Position numbers and translations under genes: made by a program. From Streptomyces sp. C10-9-1 (GTDB lineage: Bacteria; Actinomycetota; Actinomycetes; Streptomycetales; Streptomycetaceae), in contig NZ_JANHKP010000007.1 of the NCBI RefSeq assembly GCF_024497955.1, positions 1 through 64,000 on the forward strand: DNA of 64,000 bases, read 5' to 3'. Positions 51,675 through 60,946 of the stretch are shown piece by piece (the first letter of the stretch is position 1; every line of letters starts with the position of its first letter). The notes below the pieces were generated by a model, which saw nothing but the letters and a program-made list of their open reading frames with translations, had not been told where the DNA came from and did no database searches.

Positions 51675-54617
51675 ATGGGCCGTGACAGCGGGCCACGCGT
51701 ACCGGACCAGCGCGCTCCGCACGGCGGGGACGCCGCCGGTCTGCACTTCTCCGTGCTCGGCCCCGTCCGGGTCCGGCGCGGCGGGGAGACCCTGCCGCCC
51801 GGCTCCCCGCAGCAGCGCGCGCTGCTCGCGGCCCTGCTGCTGCGCGGGGGGCGGACCGCCACGGCACCGGAGCTGATCGACGCCATCTGGGGGCAGGAGC
51901 CGCCTCCGCAGGCCCTCGCGGCCGTCCGCACCTACGCCTCCCGGCTGCGCAAGGCGCTCGACACGCAGGCCCTGGTGAGCGAGTCGGGCGGCTACGCCCT
52001 GCGCATCGCGCGGGACGCCCTGGACCTGACCGTCGCCGAGGACCTCGCGGACGAGGCGCACAAGGCGCTGGCGGCGGGCGACCGCGGCCAGGCCCGTGCC
52101 CTGCTCGCCGGGGCGCTGGAGCTCTGGGACGGCGAGGCCCTGGCCACCGTGCCGGGACCGTACGCGGAGAACCACCGCGCCCGGCTGGCGGAGTGGAACA
52201 TCCAGCTGCTGGAGACCCGCCTGGACCTGGACCTGGAGACCGGCCGCCATGCGGAGGCGGTCTCCGAGCTGACCGCGCTCACCGCCGCCCACCCGCTGCG
52301 CGAGCGGCTGCGGGAGCTGCTGATGCTCGCGCTCTACCGCAGCGGGCGCCAGGCCGAGGCGCTGGCCGTCTACGCGGACACCCGGCGGCTGCTCGCCGAG
52401 GAACTGGGGGTCGACCCGCGGCCCGAGCTGTCCGGCCTCCAGGAGCGCATCCTGCGGGCCGACGCGGAGCTCGCCCGGCCCAGCGAGCAGCCCGCCGCCG
52501 CGGCCCGTCCGGCCCGGCCCGCGCAACTCCCCGCCACGGTGCCCGACTTCACCGGCCGGGACGCCTTCGTCCGCGAACTCGGCGACCGGCTGGCCACCGC
52601 CGAGGGCTCGGTGATGGCCGTGTCCGCCCTCGCCGGGATCGGCGGCGTCGGCAAGACCACCCTGGCCGTCCACGTCGCCCACCAGGCCCGCGGCCGCTTC
52701 CCGGACGGCCAGCTGTACGTGGACCTCCAGGGCGCGACCAGCCGGGCGGCCGAGCCGGAGACGGTGCTCGGCTCCTTCCTGCGGGCGCTGGGCACGGCCG
52801 ACTCGGCCATCCCCGACACCCTCGACGAGCGGGCGGCGCTGTACCGCTCGGCGCTGGACGGCCGCCGGGTGCTCGTCCTGCTGGACAACGCGCGCGACGC
52901 CGCCCAGGTCCGCCCCCTGCTGCCCGGCACGGCGGGCTGCGCCGCCCTGGTCACCAGCCGGGTCCGCATGGTCGACCTGGCGGGGGCGCACCTGGTCGAC
53001 CTGGACGTGATGTCGCCGGACGAGGCGCTGCGGCTGTTCACCCGGATCGTGGGCGAGGAGCGGGTGTCGGCCGAGCGCGAGGCCGCCCTCGACGTGGTGG
53101 CCGCCTGCGGGTTCCTGCCCCTGGCCATCCGCATCGCCGCCTCCCGGCTGGCCGCCCGGCGCACCTGGACGGTGTCGGTGCTGGCGGCGAAGCTGGCGGA
53201 CGAGCGGCGGCGGCTGGACGAGCTCCAGGCGGGCGACCTCGCGGTGAAGGCCACCTTCGAGCTGGGGTACGGGCAGTTGGAGCCCTCCCAGGGGCGCGCC
53301 TTCCGGCTGCTGGGGCTGGCGGACGGTCCGGACGTCTCCCTGGCTGCGGCCTCGGCGGTGCTGGACCTGCCCGCGCACGACACGGAGGACCTGCTGGAGG
53401 CCCTGGTGGACACCTCCCTGCTGGAGTCCGCCGCACCGGGCCGCTACCGCTTCCACGACCTGGTGCGGCTCTACGCGCGTGCCTGCGCCGAGCGGGACGA
53501 GCGGGCGGACGACCGCGAGGCGGCGCTCTCCCGGCTGCTCGACTTCTACCTGGCCACGGCCGCCCGCGTGTACGGGATCGAGCGGCCCGGCGACCGCCTG
53601 CCGGACCATCTGGAGCCCACCGGCGGGGCGGGCCTCTCCTTCGCCGACCGGCGCGGGGCTCAGGACTGGCTCTACGCGGAGGCCCACTGCCTGCTCGCCT
53701 GCGCCCGCCAGGCGGCGGCGGGACCGCGGCTGCGGCGGGCCGTGGACCTGCTGTGGGCCGCCAAGGACCTGGGCGAGTCGGGTGCCAACTCCCGTCTGTA
53801 CGAGACGGTCACGGGCGCCGTGCTCCACGCCGCCCGGGCGGCCGGCGACCGCAGGGCCGAGGCGCGGGCGCGGACCTCGCTGACCAACGTGCACCTGGTG
53901 GCGGGCCGCTACGACCTGGCGGACGAGGAGGCGGCACAGGCCCGGGTGCTGGCGGCCGCGGCCGGGGACCCGGTCCCCGTCTACTGGTCGGACAACGACC
54001 GCGGCATCATCGCCTTCAACCAGGGCCGCTACCCGGAGGCGGAGGAGCACCTGAGCCATGCCATAGAGGGGTCCCGGGCGGACGGCAACCGCCCCGGCGA
54101 GGCCAGTGCCCTGTGCAACCTCTCGCGCATCCAGTTGTCGCTGGGGCGGACGGAGGAGGCCATCGCGCTCGCCGGGAAGGGCGTGGAGCTCTACCACCGG
54201 ACCGGTCACACGCTGCGGCTGGCCAACGCCCGCTACGCCCTGGGGGTCGCGCTCACCCGGGCCGGGCGGTGCACGGACGCGCTCGACCGCCTGCACGAGG
54301 CCCTGGAGGGCTTCGGGACCCACCGGCAGCGGCTGTGGGAGGGGACGACCCTCTTCCGGATCGCCGAGGCCCAACTGGCCTCCGGCGGCGCGGCCCAGGC
54401 CGCCCGGTCGGCAGAGCAGGCGCTGGCGACGGGCTGCATCGGCGGGGACCGCATCCGCGCCGGGGTGCTGACGGTCCTCGGCCGGGCCCTCGACGGCCTC
54501 GGGCAGCGCGACCGTGCACGGGCCTGCTGGCAGGAGGCCCTGGCACTGCACGAGCAGAGCGGCTCCGCCGAGGCCGAGCAGGTGCGCGGCCTGCTGAGCC
54601 CCCTGGGCGCCGCCTGA
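51675..54617 (+). CDS. afsR: AfsR, SARP-type global antibiotic regulator
   Basis: 980 residues. The N-terminal SARP part has an OmpR-like winged helix (about 25-112) and a BTAD helical domain (115-260, HAEAVSELTALTAAHPLRER). Then comes an NB-ARC ATPase with Walker A GIGGVGKTT (321-329) and VLVLLDNA as Walker B near 395, and C-terminal TPR-like helices. Length and domain order match Streptomyces AfsR (about 990), and afsS follows in the usual place. AfsR is activated by Ser/Thr kinases including AfsK and turns on afsS. afsK lies about 7 kb further right. Confidence 0.94.
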   Translation: MGRDSGPRVPDQRAPHGGDAAGLHFSVLGPVRVRRGGETLPPGSPQQRALLAALLLRGGRTATAPELIDAIWGQEPPPQALAAVRTYASRLRKALDTQALVSESGGYALRIARDALDLTVAEDLADEAHKALAAGDRGQARALLAGALELWDGEALATVPGPYAENHRARLAEWNIQLLETRLDLDLETGRHAEAVSELTALTAAHPLRERLRELLMLALYRSGRQAEALAVYADTRRLLAEELGVDPRPELSGLQERILRADAELARPSEQPAAAARPARPAQLPATVPDFTGRDAFVRELGDRLATAEGSVMAVSALAGIGGVGKTTLAVHVAHQARGRFPDGQLYVDLQGATSRAAEPETVLGSFLRALGTADSAIPDTLDERAALYRSALDGRRVLVLLDNARDAAQVRPLLPGTAGCAALVTSRVRMVDLAGAHLVDLDVMSPDEALRLFTRIVGEERVSAEREAALDVVAACGFLPLAIRIAASRLAARRTWTVSVLAAKLADERRRLDELQAGDLAVKATFELGYGQLEPSQGRAFRLLGLADGPDVSLAAASAVLDLPAHDTEDLLEALVDTSLLESAAPGRYRFHDLVRLYARACAERDERADDREAALSRLLDFYLATAARVYGIERPGDRLPDHLEPTGGAGLSFADRRGAQDWLYAEAHCLLACARQAAAGPRLRRAVDLLWAAKDLGESGANSRLYETVTGAVLHAARAAGDRRAEARARTSLTNVHLVAGRYDLADEEAAQARVLAAAAGDPVPVYWSDNDRGIIAFNQGRYPEAEEHLSHAIEGSRADGNRPGEASALCNLSRIQLSLGRTEEAIALAGKGVELYHRTGHTLRLANARYALGVALTRAGRCTDALDRLHEALEGFGTHRQRLWEGTTLFRIAEAQLASGGAAQAARSAEQALATGCIGGDRIRAGVLTVLGRALDGLGQRDRARACWQEALALHEQSGSAEAEQVRGLLSPLGAA

Positions 54618-54755
54618 CGGCGGCGCCGGGCCGGTCCTGCGGCGGGGCACCGGACCTCCGCCGGTGGCGCGGCCGTTGCGCCGAGGGCGTGCGGCGGTGC
54701 ACGGCACACCCCGTCCCGGGCCCGTACCAGGGCCCCGGGGACCGCCCGGGCTGCA

Positions 54756-54777
54756 CGTTCATCGGATGTTTATGCTC
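54756..54777 (+). promoter_or_regulatory. AfsR/PhoP-box-like direct repeat in the afsS promoter
   Basis: Two 11-bp units, CGTTCATCGGA (54756-54766) and TGTTTATGCTC (54767-54777), stand 135 bp upstream of afsS. Repeats of the GTTCAxC type with 11-bp spacing are the known binding pattern of AfsR and PhoP at the afsS promoter of S. coelicolor. CTACAG at 54781-54786 may be the -10 box. Confidence 0.7.
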
Positions 54778-54911
54778 GTCCTACAGACTCGGCGGCAGCC
54801 GGTTCGTCGCATCGGGGGGCAGACGGATCGCCGTCTTCCGTCCGGCGGCCCTCGGGGGAGCTGCCGGGCGGAGGACACCTTTCACCAGCACGTACGAACA
54901 GGGGGACTGGG

Positions 54912-55130
54912 ATGAGCAGGATCGAGCGGGACAAGGACGAACTCGCCCTTCTCGGCGACAACCACACGCCCGCACCGCCCGCCGACGGCGGCACGGGCAC
55001 GGGCACGGGCACGGGCACGGGCACGGTTCCGGTGACCACACTGGGCGACAACCACACCCCGGCACCGCCCGCCGACGGCGGCATCAGGACGCTGGGCGAC
55101 AACCACACGCCCGCGCCCCCGCGGGACTGA
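54912..55130 (+). CDS. afsS: AfsS-like small regulator with three DNH-P repeats
   Basis: 72 residues from ATG 54912. The motif LGDNHTPAPP occurs three times (14-23, 44-53, 61-70). AfsS of S. coelicolor is a 63-residue activator with three TxxxDNHMPxxPA-type repeats, and it lies downstream of afsR as here. Between repeats one and two is a Gly-Thr run encoded by six exact GCACGG units. The molecular action of AfsS is not well understood. It acts downstream of AfsR on antibiotic pathways. Confidence 0.88.
   Translation: MSRIERDKDELALLGDNHTPAPPADGGTGTGTGTGTGTVPVTTLGDNHTPAPPADGGIRTLGDNHTPAPPRD
54991..55026. repeat. Six exact GCACGG units inside afsS
   Basis: A 6-bp microsatellite encoding alternating Gly and Thr between the first and second functional repeats. 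Copy changes would alter spacer length without changing frame. Confidence 0.9.
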
Positions 55131-55503
55131 GTCCGGCACGACGGGGAACGGCCGCGGCGGCGCGGAGGGGGAGCCGCCGCGGCCGACGCGTGTGCGCCGG
55201 TGCGGAGTCCGGGCGGGCGGGGGCAACCCGCCACGGGGAGCGGGCCGGCGGCGGCGGTCCGGCGCCGAGGACGGGCCGACGGCGGAAGCGGGCACTCCAC
55301 CCACGAGGGATTTCACGCCATGTGCGGCCGATTGTGGCCGGTGGCACACTCCGACACTTCGTCAACTTTGACCAGGGTCCGGACAAATCCAAAAGGATCT
55401 TGTGCGGAAACCGAGCACAATCGCACGGTGGCGGTGTGTACTTGGCGGGGTCCGCCCCCATCCGGGCGGACCACACCCCCTGCCTTCCCCGAGGTCCACC
55501 ACA
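55131..55503. other. 373-bp region with afsS terminator and conservon promoter
   Basis: The left part holds the terminator at 55149-55185. The right part, about 55310-55440, is less GC-rich and includes TTGACC-like and AT-rich stretches suited to the promoter of the cvn operon. No supported gene. Confidence 0.6.
55149..55185 (+). terminator. Terminator after afsS
   Basis: A perfect 13-bp stem (55149-55161 with 55173-55185) and an 11-base loop, 19 bp past the afsS stop. Confidence 0.75.
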
Positions 55504-56943
55504 ATGATCGAGATACCGGAGCTGGCCGCAGGCGGCCTGGCCGCCGGGACCCTGTCGGCATTCGCCCTCGGCGGCGGGCTCCTGCGCGCCCGCCGTGCGC
55601 GCGCCCGGCAGCAGGCCGAGATCGAGGCCCTGCGCGCCCGCCTCGACGCCACCGGACAGGAACTCGACCGCGCCGCGGCCGCGTTCACCGCGGAGATCGA
55701 GCACCTGGTCACCAAGCGGATGCCGGCCGAGGCGACCCGGAGCGCCCATACACACGTCCAGGTGCCGGGGCCCCTGGGCCCGGCCGGCACCGGGACCGAC
55801 CGCGTACTCGAAGGGCTGCGCAACGCCATCGCCCACGAACGCAAGCGCGTGGACGCCGCCGCCCGCGCCGGAATGCGCGGCACCACCCGGGAGATCCAGG
55901 CCGGGCTCTACCGCCTCCAGGACGTCCTCCACGGCCTCCAGCAGCGCTACGACGACCCCGAGCTGGCGCAGACCCTCTTCGCCCTCGACCACGAGAACGA
56001 GCAGTCCCTGCGTCGGGCGCAGGTCGCCGCCGTGGTCTGCGGCGCCTGGGTCGGCCTCGCCCGCGAGGAGTCCCACCTGGTCGACGCCGTCACCGGCGGC
56101 CAGGCCCGGCTGGTGGGCTACCACCGCATCCAGGTCCACCACCACCTGGAGCCGGGCACCGCACTGGTCTCGCACGCGGTCGAGCCCGTGGCCATCATCG
56201 TCGCCGAGCTGCTGGACAACGCGCTGCGCCACTCCTCCCCGGACACGGCCGTCGTCGTCAACCTCGAACGGGCCCACCACGGAGTGACGGTGACCGTGGA
56301 CGACGCCGGCGTCGGCATGGCCCCCGACGAACGCGCACGCGCCCAGAGGATGGTGGCGGGCAGCGAGCCGATCCTGCTGTCCGAGCTCGGCGACCCGCCG
56401 CGCATGGGGCTCGCCGCGATCGGCCAGCTCACCCGGCAGTTCGACCTCACCGTCGACCTCTCGACCCCCTCCCCCTACGGCGGCGTGCGCGCGGTCCTGC
56501 TCGTGAAGAACCACCTGCTCTCCTACATCGACCCGGTGCTCCACCCGGCGTCCGCGAGCGCCGCCCCGACGACCCGTCAGCAGGAGGAGCACGAGCCGCA
56601 GCCCGACCAGGTGCACCTCGTCCCCGGCGGCGCCGACGGCACGCGCCGGCGGCCCGCCTCCCCCGAGCCGGCTCCCGGCACGCGGTCCCCCTTCGAGCCG
56701 GCGCCGACGCCCGCACCGGCACCCGCCCGGCCCGCCCCCGCGGACCCCGTCCCGGAGCCCGTGGGCGAGGACGGCCTCCCCCGGCGGCGCCGGCGCGCCC
56801 CTGCCGCCGCCCCCGCGGACCCGCGCCGCCCCGCCTCCCCCTCACGCACCCCCGAGGAGTCCGCCGCGGCACTCGGGGCACTCCAGTCCGCCACCAACGC
56901 GGCCCGCAGGGCCGCCGCCTCCGAAGGGAGCGACCCCCGATGA
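55504..56943 (+). CDS. cvnA: CvnA, conservon sensor kinase-like protein
   Basis: 479 residues. One membrane segment lies at the start (about 7-27), followed by a coiled-coil-like region. A phosphoacceptor-type helix has FALDHENEQSLRRAQ, and an ATPase domain has N-box VAELLDNALRHSS (233-245) and G-box DDAGVGM (266-272). The C-terminal 130 residues are a Pro/Arg-rich tail. In conservons CvnA is a membrane sensor that assembles with CvnB, C and D in a G-protein-like system. The stop overlaps cvnB (ATGA). Confidence 0.93.
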   Translation: MIEIPELAAGGLAAGTLSAFALGGGLLRARRARARQQAEIEALRARLDATGQELDRAAAAFTAEIEHLVTKRMPAEATRSAHTHVQVPGPLGPAGTGTDRVLEGLRNAIAHERKRVDAAARAGMRGTTREIQAGLYRLQDVLHGLQQRYDDPELAQTLFALDHENEQSLRRAQVAAVVCGAWVGLAREESHLVDAVTGGQARLVGYHRIQVHHHLEPGTALVSHAVEPVAIIVAELLDNALRHSSPDTAVVVNLERAHHGVTVTVDDAGVGMAPDERARAQRMVAGSEPILLSELGDPPRMGLAAIGQLTRQFDLTVDLSTPSPYGGVRAVLLVKNHLLSYIDPVLHPASASAAPTTRQQEEHEPQPDQVHLVPGGADGTRRRPASPEPAPGTRSPFEPAPTPAPAPARPAPADPVPEPVGEDGLPRRRRRAPAAAPADPRRPASPSRTPEESAAALGALQSATNAARRAAASEGSDPR

Positions 56944-57362
56944 ACAGCCGCGAGACCGGTGACACGGCCTGGGTGCTCGATCCGATCCTGGAGATCCCTC
57001 ATGTGCGCGCCGCGGTACTGCTGACCAGGGACGGGCTCGTCTCCGGCTTCTCCGCCGCCCTGTCGCAGGACTCCGCCGACCGCGTGGCCGCGATCGTCTC
57101 CACCGTGCAGGGCGCCTGCCGCACCGCCGCCGCCGCGTTCGCCGACGCGCCCGCGGCCCAGCTCCGGCAGGTCGTCGTCGAGTCCGACCACGGCTACATC
57201 CTGGTCGCACCGACCGACCACGGGACCTGCGTGGCGGCCTACGGAGGCCCCGAGGTCCGGCTCGACCTGCTGGGCCACCGTGTCCACTCCCAGGTCGCGC
57301 GGCTGGGCGAGAAGGCCATGGCCGCCGCACCACGCGGCGCCGAGGGCGGCTACCCCGTATGA
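56940..57362 (+). CDS. cvnB: CvnB, roadblock/LC7 protein
   Basis: 140 residues of the roadblock/LC7 fold, a small dimeric regulator of GTPases. DPILEIPHVRAAVLLTRDGL and VVVESDHGYILVAPTD are the family segments. It is the second gene of the conservon, with 4-bp overlaps to cvnA and cvnC. By analogy with known conservons it binds CvnA and influences the GTPase CvnD. Confidence 0.93.
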   Translation: MNSRETGDTAWVLDPILEIPHVRAAVLLTRDGLVSGFSAALSQDSADRVAAIVSTVQGACRTAAAAFADAPAAQLRQVVVESDHGYILVAPTDHGTCVAAYGGPEVRLDLLGHRVHSQVARLGEKAMAAAPRGAEGGYPV

Positions 57363-57718
57363 CGGGCCGCCGGAGCGGCCGGCCGCTCGTCCCCGCCTAT
57401 CTGTCCACGGGCGGGGTGGCGCGGCCGAGCCGCAACAGTCTGGAGCGGCTGTCCGTGCTGACCGGCGCGGGCGGGCCGCCGCCCGCCGGGCTCCCCTCGG
57501 CCCAGGCGGCCCTGCTGGGCCTCCTCGACGGCGGCTCGCTCACGGTGATGGAGAGCGCGGCGCTGCTGCGGCTGCCGGTCTCCGCCGTACGCGTCCTGGC
57601 CGCCGCCCTGATCGACCAGGGGCTGGTGAGCGCGCGCCCACCGGTCCCGCCCGCCGCCCTGCCCGACCGCGACCTGCTGAAGAGAGTGGCCGATGGCCTC
57701 CGCGCCCTCAAGCTCTGA
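57359..57718 (+). CDS. cvnC: CvnC, DUF742 protein
   Basis: 119 residues of DUF742. PLVPAYLSTGG (8-18) opens the fold, LLDGGSLTVMESAALLRLPV and VRVLAAALIDQGLVSARPP form a winged-helix-like part. It is the third member of the conservon and overlaps cvnD by 26 bp. Its biochemical role is not defined. Confidence 0.92.
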   Translation: MTGRRSGRPLVPAYLSTGGVARPSRNSLERLSVLTGAGGPPPAGLPSAQAALLGLLDGGSLTVMESAALLRLPVSAVRVLAAALIDQGLVSARPPVPPAALPDRDLLKRVADGLRALKL

Positions 57719-58358
57719 CCGGATGCACAGCCCCGGGGTACCGCCCTCCGCGACGACGTCCGCCCCCGTGGCGCCGGAGGAGGTGAACCATCTCCCCGAC
57801 TCCGCGCGAGAGTTGGTGAAGATCCTGGTCACCGGCCCGTTCGGGGTCGGCAAGACCACCCTGATCGACTCGGTGTCCGAGATCCGCCCGCTGCACACCG
57901 AGGAGCACCTGACCGAGGTCTCCGCGCGAGTCGACGACCTGGCCGGGGTCCGGGACAAGAGCACGACGACGGTCGCCATCGACTTCGGGCGGGTCTCCCT
58001 CGGGGACTCGGTGGTGCTGTACCTCTTCGGCACACCCGGGCAGGAGCGCTTCCGGCCGCTGTGGGACGACATCGCCTACGGGGCGCTCGGCGCCCTGGTG
58101 CTCGTCGACACCCGCCGGATCGACGCCTCCTTCGACGTCCTGGGCCTGGTCGAGGAGTCCGGCCTGCCGTACGCCGTCGCCCTCAACACCTTCCCGGACG
58201 CGAAGCAGTACACCGAGGAGCAGCTGCGGCGCTCCCTCGACCTGGAGCCGGACACCCCCCTGGTCACCTGCGACGCCAGGGACACCAACTCCTCCGTCGA
58301 CTCCCTGCTCTCGCTCGTCCAGCACCTGATCGACCGCATGGCCCCGGAGGCGCAGTGA
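57693..58358 (+). CDS. cvnD: CvnD, small GTPase
   Basis: 221 residues. The P-loop GPFGVGKTT is at 48-56, TTVAIDFGRV the switch-1 region, and LFGTPGQERF the switch-2 (G3) motif. NTFPDAK stands in place of NKxD, a common change in this MglA-like family. ATG 57693 is used here; ATG 57723 is also possible. The stop overlaps cvnE (GTGA). Confidence 0.92.
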   Translation: MASAPSSSDRMHSPGVPPSATTSAPVAPEEVNHLPDSARELVKILVTGPFGVGKTTLIDSVSEIRPLHTEEHLTEVSARVDDLAGVRDKSTTTVAIDFGRVSLGDSVVLYLFGTPGQERFRPLWDDIAYGALGALVLVDTRRIDASFDVLGLVEESGLPYAVALNTFPDAKQYTEEQLRRSLDLEPDTPLVTCDARDTNSSVDSLLSLVQHLIDRMAPEAQ

Positions 58359-59641
58359 CCGCGTACCCCGCCCGCTCCGACGCCTTCACGCTCACCGCGC
58401 CCGTGCGGCTGTGGGAGGAGGGCTTCGCCACCGACCCGTACGCCTACTACGCCACCCTGCGGGCACAGGGCCCGATCGGCTGGGCCGAACTGGCCCCGGG
58501 GATCTTCGCCTACGTGGTCACCGACCGGCGGGCGGCGCTCGACCTGCTGCACGACACCGAGACCTTCTCCGTGGACCCCCGGCCCTGGGAGCGGACGGTC
58601 TCGGAGGACTCGCCCGTCCTCGGGATGATGCGGTGGCGGGCCAACGCCCTCTTCGCGGACGGCGCCGAGCACGTGCGCTACCGCACCACCATGCTGGACG
58701 CCTTCGACCTGGTGGAGCCGCACGACCTGCGCGAGCGGGTGCACCGCGCGGTGGACATCCTGGTGTCCCGGTTCGGGCCCAGGGGCGAGGCCGATCTGGT
58801 GACCGAGTTCGCCCGCCCGATGATGGCGCTGATCTTCAACAGCCTCTTCGGCCTGCCGGACACCGAGTCCGGACGGCTCGACGCCGCGCTCGGCGCCATG
58901 ATGGAGGGCGGTGAGCGCTCCGCCAAGGGCGAGGCCGAGTACGGCCGGTACGTGATGGAGCTGGTCGCCGCCAAGACCGCCGAGCGGGGCGACGACCTCA
59001 CCAGCCGGCTGCTCGACCACCCCCTGGAGCTCACGCCGGAGGAGGTGGTGTGGCAGGTGTTCCTGATGCTGGGCGCGGGCCACGAACCCTCGGCCAACCT
59101 GATCTCCAACGCGCTCTCGCGGATCCTCGGGAACCCGGCGTACTACTCCACCCTGACCTCCGGGGCGCGGCCGGTGATGGACGCGGTCATGGAGGTGCTG
59201 CGGTACGAGACCCCGCTCTCCAACTACGGGGTGCACTTCGCCCGGGAGTCGACGAGTTTCCACGGGATGTGGCTCCAGGCCGCCGTGCCGATCGTCATCT
59301 CCTTCGGCGCGATGGGGCACTTCGCCGAGAAGGACTTCGCGGGGGCCCACCATCCGCACGACGCCTCGCACATGTCCTGGGGCGCCGGTCCGCACGCCTG
59401 CCCGGTGAAGCAGCCCGCCCTGCTGATCGCGACCGGCGCCATCGAGCGCCTCACCCAGTGGCTGCCCGACCTCGACCCGGTGCTGCCGCGGGAGCGGCTG
59501 GAATGGCGGCCGGGCCCCTTCCACCGGTCCCTGCGGGCGCTGCCCGTCCGCTTCACGCCCCGCACCCCCGACCGCACCCCCGCCCTGACACCCGGGCCTG
59601 CGGCCGGGACCCCGACCGACCAGGCAGGAGATCGCGCATGA
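58355..59641 (+). CDS. cvnE: CvnE, atypical P450 (CYP157-like)
   Basis: 428 residues with a P450 fold. Cys349 in WGAGPHACPVKQ holds the haem, but the residue after it is Pro where Gly is normal. The I-helix has GAGHEPSANL, so the usual acid-Thr pair (ETT) reads E-P-S. The K-helix EVLR is intact. CYP157 proteins of conservons are known for such departures and have no established oxidase activity, so this may serve a binding or signalling role. Start GTG 58355 overlaps cvnD by 4 bp. The last 20 residues are a Pro/Thr/Ala-rich tail. Confidence 0.9.
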   Translation: MTAYPARSDAFTLTAPVRLWEEGFATDPYAYYATLRAQGPIGWAELAPGIFAYVVTDRRAALDLLHDTETFSVDPRPWERTVSEDSPVLGMMRWRANALFADGAEHVRYRTTMLDAFDLVEPHDLRERVHRAVDILVSRFGPRGEADLVTEFARPMMALIFNSLFGLPDTESGRLDAALGAMMEGGERSAKGEAEYGRYVMELVAAKTAERGDDLTSRLLDHPLELTPEEVVWQVFLMLGAGHEPSANLISNALSRILGNPAYYSTLTSGARPVMDAVMEVLRYETPLSNYGVHFARESTSFHGMWLQAAVPIVISFGAMGHFAEKDFAGAHHPHDASHMSWGAGPHACPVKQPALLIATGAIERLTQWLPDLDPVLPRERLEWRPGPFHRSLRALPVRFTPRTPDRTPALTPGPAAGTPTDQAGDRA

Positions 59642-60870
59642 CCGCGTCCACCCGTGTGGCCATCGACCCGTTCGGGGCCGACATCGTCGCCGAGAGCGCC
59701 CGTCTGCGTGCGCTGGGCGCCGTGGTGCCCGTCGAGCTGCCGGGCGGCATCCCGGCCTGGGCGCCCACCGGCTACGACACCCTGAAGGCGCTGATCCTCG
59801 ACCCGAGGGTCAGCAAGGACCCCCGCAGGCACTGGTCGCTCTTCCCCCAGGTGCCGGAGCGGCCCGAGTGGACCTGGATCCTCGGCTGGGTGGGCGTGGT
59901 CAACATGCTCTCCACCTACGGCAGCGACCACCGTCGCCTGCGCAAGCTGGTCGCGCCCAGCTTCACCGCCCGCCGGACGGAGGCGATGCGCGAACAGGTC
60001 GAGGGGATCACCGCCGAGCTGCTGGCGCAGGTGGACGCGGCGGGCGGGGACGGAACGCCGGTCGACCTCAAGGCGGCCTACGCGCACCCGCTGCCGATGC
60101 GGATGATCTGCGAGCTGTTCGGCGTCCCGGACCGGCTGCGGGAGGACACCGGCCGTCTGATCGCGGCCCTGATGGACACCTCGGACCCGAGCCCGGAGCG
60201 CGCCGCCTGGGTGCAGGAGCAGATCGGCTCGGTGCTCGGCGCCCTCATCGCCCACAAGGCGGAGAACGCGGGCGACGACATGACCACCGAGCTGATCCGG
60301 GTCCGCGACGAGGACGGGGACCGGCTCAGCGACGAGGAGCTGCTGTACACGCTGCTGCTGGTGATCGGGGCGGGCTTCGAGACGACGGTCAACCTCATCG
60401 GCAACGCGGTGGTGGCCCTGCTCCGCCACCCCGGGCAGCTGGCGGCCGTGCGTGCCAAGGAGATCTCCTGGGACCAGGTGGTGGACGAGGTGCTGCGGGT
60501 GCATCCCTCGATCGCCTCGCTGCCGCTGCGTTTCGCCGTCGAGGACCTGACGGTCGACGGGGTCACCGTCCCGGCCGGGGACGCGATCCTCACCACGTAC
60601 GCGGCGGCCGGCAACGACCCGGCGCACTACGGGGCGACGGCCGCGGAGTTCGACGCCACGCGCTCGGCGGACGACCACATGGCCTTCGGGATCGGGGTGC
60701 ACCGCTGCATCGGCGCCCCGCTGGCGCGGATGGAGGCGATCACCGCGCTGCCGGCCCTCTTCGACCGGTATCCGGACCTGGCGCTGGCCGTGGATCCGGC
60801 GGAGCTGCGGCAGGTTCCGTCCTTCATCGCCTACGGCTGGCAGGAGATCCCGGTCCGCCTGCACGGCTGA
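59638..60870 (+). CDS. cvnF: CvnF, P450 (CYP154-like)
   Basis: 410 residues. It has a normal set of motifs: I-helix GAGFETT, K-helix EVLR, haem loop FGIGVHRCIG with Cys357. CYP154-type enzymes paired with a CYP157-type gene at the end of conservons are known in S. coelicolor. ATGA overlap with cvnE. The substrate is unknown. Confidence 0.92.
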   Translation: MTASTRVAIDPFGADIVAESARLRALGAVVPVELPGGIPAWAPTGYDTLKALILDPRVSKDPRRHWSLFPQVPERPEWTWILGWVGVVNMLSTYGSDHRRLRKLVAPSFTARRTEAMREQVEGITAELLAQVDAAGGDGTPVDLKAAYAHPLPMRMICELFGVPDRLREDTGRLIAALMDTSDPSPERAAWVQEQIGSVLGALIAHKAENAGDDMTTELIRVRDEDGDRLSDEELLYTLLLVIGAGFETTVNLIGNAVVALLRHPGQLAAVRAKEISWDQVVDEVLRVHPSIASLPLRFAVEDLTVDGVTVPAGDAILTTYAAAGNDPAHYGATAAEFDATRSADDHMAFGIGVHRCIGAPLARMEAITALPALFDRYPDLALAVDPAELRQVPSFIAYGWQEIPVRLHG

Positions 60871-60889
60871 CCGCCCGGCCGCCGGGCGG
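60871..60889 (+). terminator. Short hairpin after the conservon
   Basis: An 8-bp perfect GC stem (60871-60878 with 60882-60889) and a 3-base loop, directly after the cvnF stop. Confidence 0.5.
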
Positions 60890-60946
60890 GTGTCGGGGCT
60901 GCCGGGGCGGAACGCGTGGGGAGGCGCCGTCGGGCAGGCGCCCGGC

